Shown: piece by piece, positions 58,835 to 64,000 of the stretch
Numbering within the stretch: the stretch's first letter is position 1
How the letters are laid out: each line of letters starts with the position of its first letter
Assembly (NCBI GenBank): GCA_014925825.1
Contig: JACGCK010000097.1
Location: forward strand, 1 to 64,000
Reading direction: 5' to 3'
Length of the DNA stretch: 64,000 nucleotides
Origin: Pholiota molesta
Lineage: Eukaryota > Basidiomycota > Agaricomycetes > Agaricales > Strophariaceae
Translations under genes and position numbers: made by a program
Notes under the pieces: generated by a model
What the model saw: the letters and a program-made list of their open reading frames with translations, nothing else
What the model was told of the DNA's origin: nothing
The model's database searches: none

Positions 58835-61507
58835 CCACGGATGACATGATCCCTTATCAATTAGATTAGATAGTCAATGCTGATTTTAAGCTACGCCGAA
58901 GACCCCAGATATCCGCCTTCACACCGAGGAAACCATTGCTAGCCCCAGACAGAAAATAAGCACCTTGATTAATCCAAGAATAATCAGCCCAGTGATCTCG
59001 CAAAGATGGATATCAAGACAATGCCAGGAAAATAATTGCAGGGTGCATGCGGAGGCTTGAATGGCACAGTGGAGAAGCTCTGGATACCCACAGAGCGTGT
59101 GCGAGGCATGGTGGCATCGCGCAACAGGGATCCATGAAGAGCGATGTGGTCGGTTGCTGTGTGCAATATTGGGGTCCTTCTATTAGTGTGATGAAATGAG
59201 GCAAACTGCAATCGGCGCAGCATCCCGGAGGTCGTGGAAATATCATTGAGCGAATGATGACAGTCAGGGAAAGCGTTGAGCTAAAATCGCAATTTGAAAG
59301 CCCTGCGAGCGTCTGCAATGCTGTAATTGACGACTGTTGCAAATCTTCGACACAAGGATCAGTGTAAGATGTGTTTCATGGGTTAAGCCAAAGATAACAA
59401 GCTTGAGTCATAGATCAAGTCAAAATTGGCGGGTAGATACTAGATACTACCCACAGATGGCCCGAAGATCAGATAATATATGGGAAAAGCAATTCCAGAG
59501 GAAGATGTGGGACCATTCAGCTCTATCTTGATGAATGCGAGCGAAGAAAGAAGGCATAAGGTGAGCAAGAAGCCAGCAAATTTAGATTCGCCAGATCCCC
59601 GTCGTCTCGGCTTCAGCATGGTGGAGAGCAGAAGGAAATAATCTTTTCTTTTTCGAGAAAACTCGACTGATTGTTACCATCAGTAAGTAGCGCTTCGTCC
59701 ATGCCTTGCGGTGAATTATCCCAGTCAGGAAAAATCCTTCTGATTGCGCAACATTCGCGAGACGGGCTCTGCAATACTTTGGGGAAACGGAAGTTGGAAG
59801 ACGCCGTAAGCAGGCGGTGTAGAAGTCTAGAAATGACAAGTGATATGATCTTGAGAAAAGCGAGGATGAGACTGTGCGCCGTGGGCTAAGGGCAGGCTGT
59901 CGTGAGGCAGCCATGAGGCGGGTTGGGCCGAAAGGAGCTCTTGGGCGCTGGTAGGATACTGCCAAGGTCGTCAACCTATATAAATATGATTTGACTGAGG
60001 TAATAACCTCGAAGAAAGGCAACTTAGGGTGATAAAATAGAGTAACGAATAATCAGCTGTAGCTGGTATCTTGGCGAACGGGAATACGGAATCTGTAACG
60101 AAAAAAAATCAGACCGAGCTTCATAATGCAAGTTCATAAGTAGTATGAGACTATGAAGAGTAATAGAAATCCTTGAAGTGATAGGATTACGGCGGGATTT
60201 TAGATGAGGAGATGCGCTTACCAGTCTGTCAAATCAACTCGATCCAATGCCAGCTGGCTCAAAGAGCGTCATCCTGATAGAAAAGGAAATTTTAAGGTTA
60301 TCAAAATATCGATATAGATTACCGCAAGTTGTGGGAAGGCCAGGACTGCGGGAAGGGATGGGTTTGACGAGGTCGTGCGCTTAGGCGTACCATAGGGTTC
60401 TAAATGAACGAGAAACAGTGAGATCAGAGATAATTTGAAAACAAAATCATTGCATTCATCACGCCACTCTGATATATTCCATTGGCCAATAACTGGCATG
60501 GGAGATATTGCAGTGAGATATGACAAATGAAGCCGCGTTGCGCAGTGATTATTCTGGAGCTCACTGATCCTGTGCCACCAACGTTGGTGCAGTAGACTTG
60601 AAGAATGCAGAGATAATGAGCTAAGGGAAATCAAGGGTATAAGCATATCAATGTCAGTTTCTGTGGCGCAATCAGCAGTGACGAAAGACGCATGCATACC
60701 TCCAAAGTCTTCCGAGGCAGTTTTCTCAGGTTTTCTCCAGCAATGAGAGCTCTGGCATCCGGACCGTCGATCCTTTGAGCGAATGAAATCATACATGATT
60801 AGAGCTGCGGCACGAGAATCGCGTCAATGAAAAGTGTGTTAATGGAACGTTGCGTTATCGTCAAAGCTTGGGAAGGGTCTTGATCTGTGTTTTAAGGCGA
60901 ACTCATCCACAAGGCTTCAATTATAGATGGGTTCGTAATGCCTCGGGGAAAGGTTTTATGTGAGAAGATCCACTATATTGGAATGGTTCAGGCCAATATT
61001 CGCATTCACCAAGGTCGTGGCACCCATCGTGAATTTCTACCTGCGAAAATCCCGGGTGAAAGATTTGAATAATTCGTCGCAGAGATTTCATACGGCCTTC
61101 TGCACGAGTTCGGTTTCGAAAAGCATTCAGTCCAGAATTCCTATGACGAGAGTCTGACAGACGAAGAGGTCAATGTTTGAGCGAGAAAGCAGTGCTAGTG
61201 GTTGTGGGAGAGAATGTGTCGCGCAAGACTGTTATTCTCACGCGTCTTTTCATCGAGGTTCTCTCCTAGTTCTCTTCATCTGTAGAGTGCACATATAGTG
61301 GGTTTATTTTCATCCAATCACTGTGATAAGCTGAATTTTGAACAGAATATTAAGTTGTGTACCCCTGTAGTCTACGGAATTTACAAATGTACAAGGCAGA
61401 AGAATCGGTCGAAATAGATAAAATAAAAAAGGAAGAGACTATTTGCGTATAATAAAAGAACAATTGACAAGGCAAATAAATTCGAGGCGCAAGCGGTAGA
61501 AGGAACA
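58835..61507. other. Gene-poor region, possible gene remnants
   Basis: The minus-strand stretch LIPLISLSSLSLHSSSLLHQ with HLSYLTAISPMPVIGQWNI near 60.5 kb is reminiscent of leucine-rich F-box regions, but stops and missing exons prevent a model. Nothing else recognised. Confidence 0.3.
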
Positions 61508-63999
61508 TCATTGCGCAGACGCCATCGACGCCTGCGGCCGTATTACGGAACGATCCGCATCCATTCGTTGCTGGATTAGACTCAACACCTTGAGCGTCTG
61601 CGAGATCTTCTCCCAAACGGTCGAGAACAGTTGCGCATTCTTCTCCTGCACGAGCGTCTCTATGTCTTTACGCAATTGCAGCATAAGCGGCTGGATGCTT
61701 GCCCGCAACGAGTCGACCAGTGGCTGTTCGAGTGACTGGAGAAGATAAGATGGCGCGGCAACTCTGGGCGACATAGGAGGCGAAGGAGGGCGGGTTGTAT
61801 AGGCTTTGAGGGCAACGCTGAGGGTCTCGAGTGTAGCGGTATTGGCTTGCTGAGCGACAATGTAGCCATTGAGTCGTCTGTCAAGCTAGCGAGAAATAAC
61901 ACGTTAGGAGATCGTACTTGCGATATTATTTGCAAAGAATCATTAAACAAGCCAAAACTTACCTCCTCTGCTCTGTCATAACTGGCATCCCTGGCTAGCT
62001 TCTCTCTGTGCAGTTCGTCTTGGAGCTTGTCCACATCATTAATCAAGTCGGTCATCTCTGTCGACAGCTTTTCAATGTCTTTGCCGTCCTGCGATATCTG
62101 GGCGTCCATCTTCTCAATCGCATCCTGCCTGGCGTCCTCTTGCTGCTTCCTCTTGGAATCACGCATCTGCTGCTCTTTCGCTCGTTTCTGCTGGATTTTC
62201 TCGATCCTGTCATGGAGCTCCTCTTTGAACCTTTCCATTTTATCTTCCTCGCTTATATTGCAGTGATTCCATAACTGCGACAAGGCTTCCTGGTACTCGC
62301 CTAATTTGTCGTGGTACTCTTCCAACTCTTTCCTTGTCGGCATATCTTCATTAAGTTGCGATGACTTCGCATGGCCAGTATCGTCGGCCAGGCCACCCAT
62401 TCGCTGTCGTTTCCTGCTCGGAAGAGGTATTTTTTTGCTCGTGCTCCTAGACGATGGATCAACATCCATGGGCATAAACCTGCTTTCTTCTTCCTCATCG
62501 GAATCATTGCCGGCCAGAAAGAGTTGCGGAGGAGGCTTGTGGATCTCCCCGAGTGAATGCAACACCTTGTCAACGGTGTCTCGCAACTCGTTAACGCTCT
62601 TGACTAGCGCCGTATGTTGTTCGCTTTCTTCTGCAGAGAGTCGAAGGGGAGCTATGGGCCATGGAGATGTTTCGACAAGTTGATCTCGAATTTCCTGGTA
62701 TGACCGTAGCGCTTCTACGCGTTGCGAAACAAGAGCGGCTACCTGGGTGTCCAACCGGTTCCTGTCTTCGGCTGGTAGAGAATTGAAGAATCGGCTTTCT
62801 GTAGCTTTTACAGCCTTGTCGTACTCTTCCTCGAGTGTTTCGAAACGCTCATATGTTTGGACAGAGTCGGCTAAAAGTCTGGTGAAAAGGCTCAGCGCTA
62901 ATGTTGACTACGACGTAATGCAATGCTCACTTTGTCCGTTCCAACCACATTGTGACTTTCTCTTCCGGACTAGGTTCAGGGAGTGTTGCATTCCTGATAT
63001 CCAGTTTCGGCCCTTGTTGCACTTCTGGCGCGGGACGCGAGAATGGGGAAGGAGGAAGAGTAGACCCTGGTGGTGGTGGTGGGGTTGCGGAAGGGGGCGG
63101 AGGCATCTAGACGCGTTGATTAGTAGTGGTAACCATCAGAGTCTGATTGACTAACCGCAATACTGGCTCTGCGTTCAGTTGCAGGACGAGGACGTGTGGG
63201 TGGTGCCTTCATACCTGGGTTTGAGGAAGCGGCAATAGACCACCCTACATCCCTAGGTGCCGATGCCAGACTTCCAGTGGTGGTGGATGGCGTTGGAAGC
63301 ACTGCTCTAGTGCTCGGCATCGCACTTTGCGACTGCTCAGTCGGGCGAGGAGGCTCGTTTGTGGATGAGGCAATAGAAGAGGGTGACTGATCTCGCCTGT
63401 CTCTGTCTCGTTGGTGGGTTGCAGGGTCATCGTAACTTCGCCGTCTCCCTTCTCTCTCCGTTTCACGCTGACGACTCCTCGAATCGATACCACTATCCCT
63501 TCGTCGTCGGGAATGGTCATCAGGAGACCTCGATTCACGCGAGCGCCGAGGGCTTGGAGATCTTGAGAGTCTGCTTCGCGGTTTGCTGCCAGACGGCCGT
63601 CGAGAGTCATCGTGCTCTGGCCTCCATCGGCTTTCGCGCCTGTCGTAACCTTCTTGGTAGCTGGAATGCCCGGGGGCATGTCGCATGTCGTTCCAGCCTG
63701 AATCGGATCGACGGTCAGGACGGTCAACCCAAGGCGTTTTCCCACTAATTCCAGTCTCCCAGCCGGGATCATCAGGATGCAGAAAAGTGCAGTCCGGTCC
63801 CTTGAAACATGCTTTTCTGCGAGGTTCTCCATCCTCAGTAAAAAACTATGCAGATGCAGCGCATATAGAACAAGCAATCAAACCGATGGGCAGGACGAGG
63901 ATCGAACATATGCCGTAAATTTTGATTAGGCTTCTGGATATCTCCAAGTGGAATTCAACGTACGAAGCATCGAACTTTAGTTGTCTTAGTGGGCTTCAT
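61508..63999 (-). CDS. CCCH zinc-finger, RS-rich, coiled-coil protein (727 aa)
   Basis: Five exons on the minus strand (63999-63964, 63833-63156, 63106-62931, 62878-61963, 61885-61508) sum to 2,184 nt. A CCCH finger is split by the first intron: MKPTKTTKVRCF joins DGEPRRKACFKGPDCTFLHP, giving Cys11, Cys21, Cys27 and His31 (C-x9-C-x5-C-x3-H). An Arg/Ser-rich stretch follows (SRLSRSPSPRRSRESRSPDD), then Pro-rich MPPPPSATPPPPPGS and EEKVTMWLERTK. From about aa 480 comes a long coiled coil (RKELEEYHDKLGEYQEAL to DVDKLQDELHREKLARDA). The C-terminus is predicted helical (SLRASIQPLMLQLRKDIETL). CCCH fingers usually bind RNA, so a nuclear RNA-related role is likely but unproven. The first intron is 130 nt, longer than its neighbours. 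Confidence 0.8.
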
Positions 64000-64000
64000 G

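Noticed and set aside
63875..63910. tRNA-like T-arm (GTTCGATCC on the minus strand)
   Set aside because: The flanking stem bases do not pair and no acceptor, D or anticodon arm is present.

Overview
The window is genomic DNA of a filamentous basidiomycete, most likely an agaricomycete (mushroom-forming) fungus. The signs are dense short GT-AG introns of about 50-70 nt, GC-rich exons between AT-rich intergenic DNA, and a gene set of Hel2/ZNF598, Scd6/Lsm14, adenylosuccinate synthase, COX16, DUF6533-type seven-helix proteins and a GCM zinc-finger transposase. The species cannot be fixed from the sequence alone. I built exon models by hand from frame continuity and splice sites. For Hel2, Scd6, the AT-hook gene, COX16, ADE12, the giant transposase and the CCCH gene, exon lengths sum to whole codon numbers.

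Left part (1-7.1 kb): a seven-exon RING-type E3 ligase of ribosome quality control (Hel2, +), a tRNA-Leu(CAA) with intron (-), a hypothetical acidic protein (+) and the P-body/translation repressor Scd6 (-).

Accessory block (7.1-22.5 kb): a rearranged, repeat-filled region. It holds three minus-strand copies of a DUF6533-like membrane protein gene, each apparently damaged at a different place, plus a fragment of a fourth last exon. It also holds two intact 111-aa secreted protein paralogues, an AT-hook coiled-coil gene with a truncated copy, a stray piece of the Scd6 5' end, and small inverted-repeat elements.

Housekeeping island (22.7-27.3 kb): a hypothetical gene, COX16 (-), adenylosuccinate synthase (+) and an NAD(P)-binding epimerase-like gene (-) whose conserved C-terminus is out of frame by two bases.

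Gene-poor stretch (27.3-41 kb): mostly non-coding, with a 510-bp foldback element, a 110-bp mariner-type MITE and three imperfect tandem repeats of 0.36-0.49 kb. An intronless His/Asn/Glu/Lys-rich hypothetical gene follows (41.2-42.5 kb), with a tandemly duplicated 0.6-kb downstream segment.

Transposon (45.3-52.8 kb): an apparently complete ~7.5-kb DNA transposon. It carries one open nine-exon gene for a 1,625-aa protein with a GCM-type zinc finger, a DDE-type transposase core, a candidate cysteine-protease (USP-like) domain, a PHD finger and an uncharacterised C-terminus. It is bordered by related inverted ends, arrays of GCGCAAG/CTTGCGC motifs and a candidate 10-bp target duplication.

Right part (52.8-64 kb): gene-poor DNA with possible gene remnants, then a five-exon CCCH zinc-finger, RS-rich, coiled-coil protein (-) whose start lies 2 bases from the window edge.
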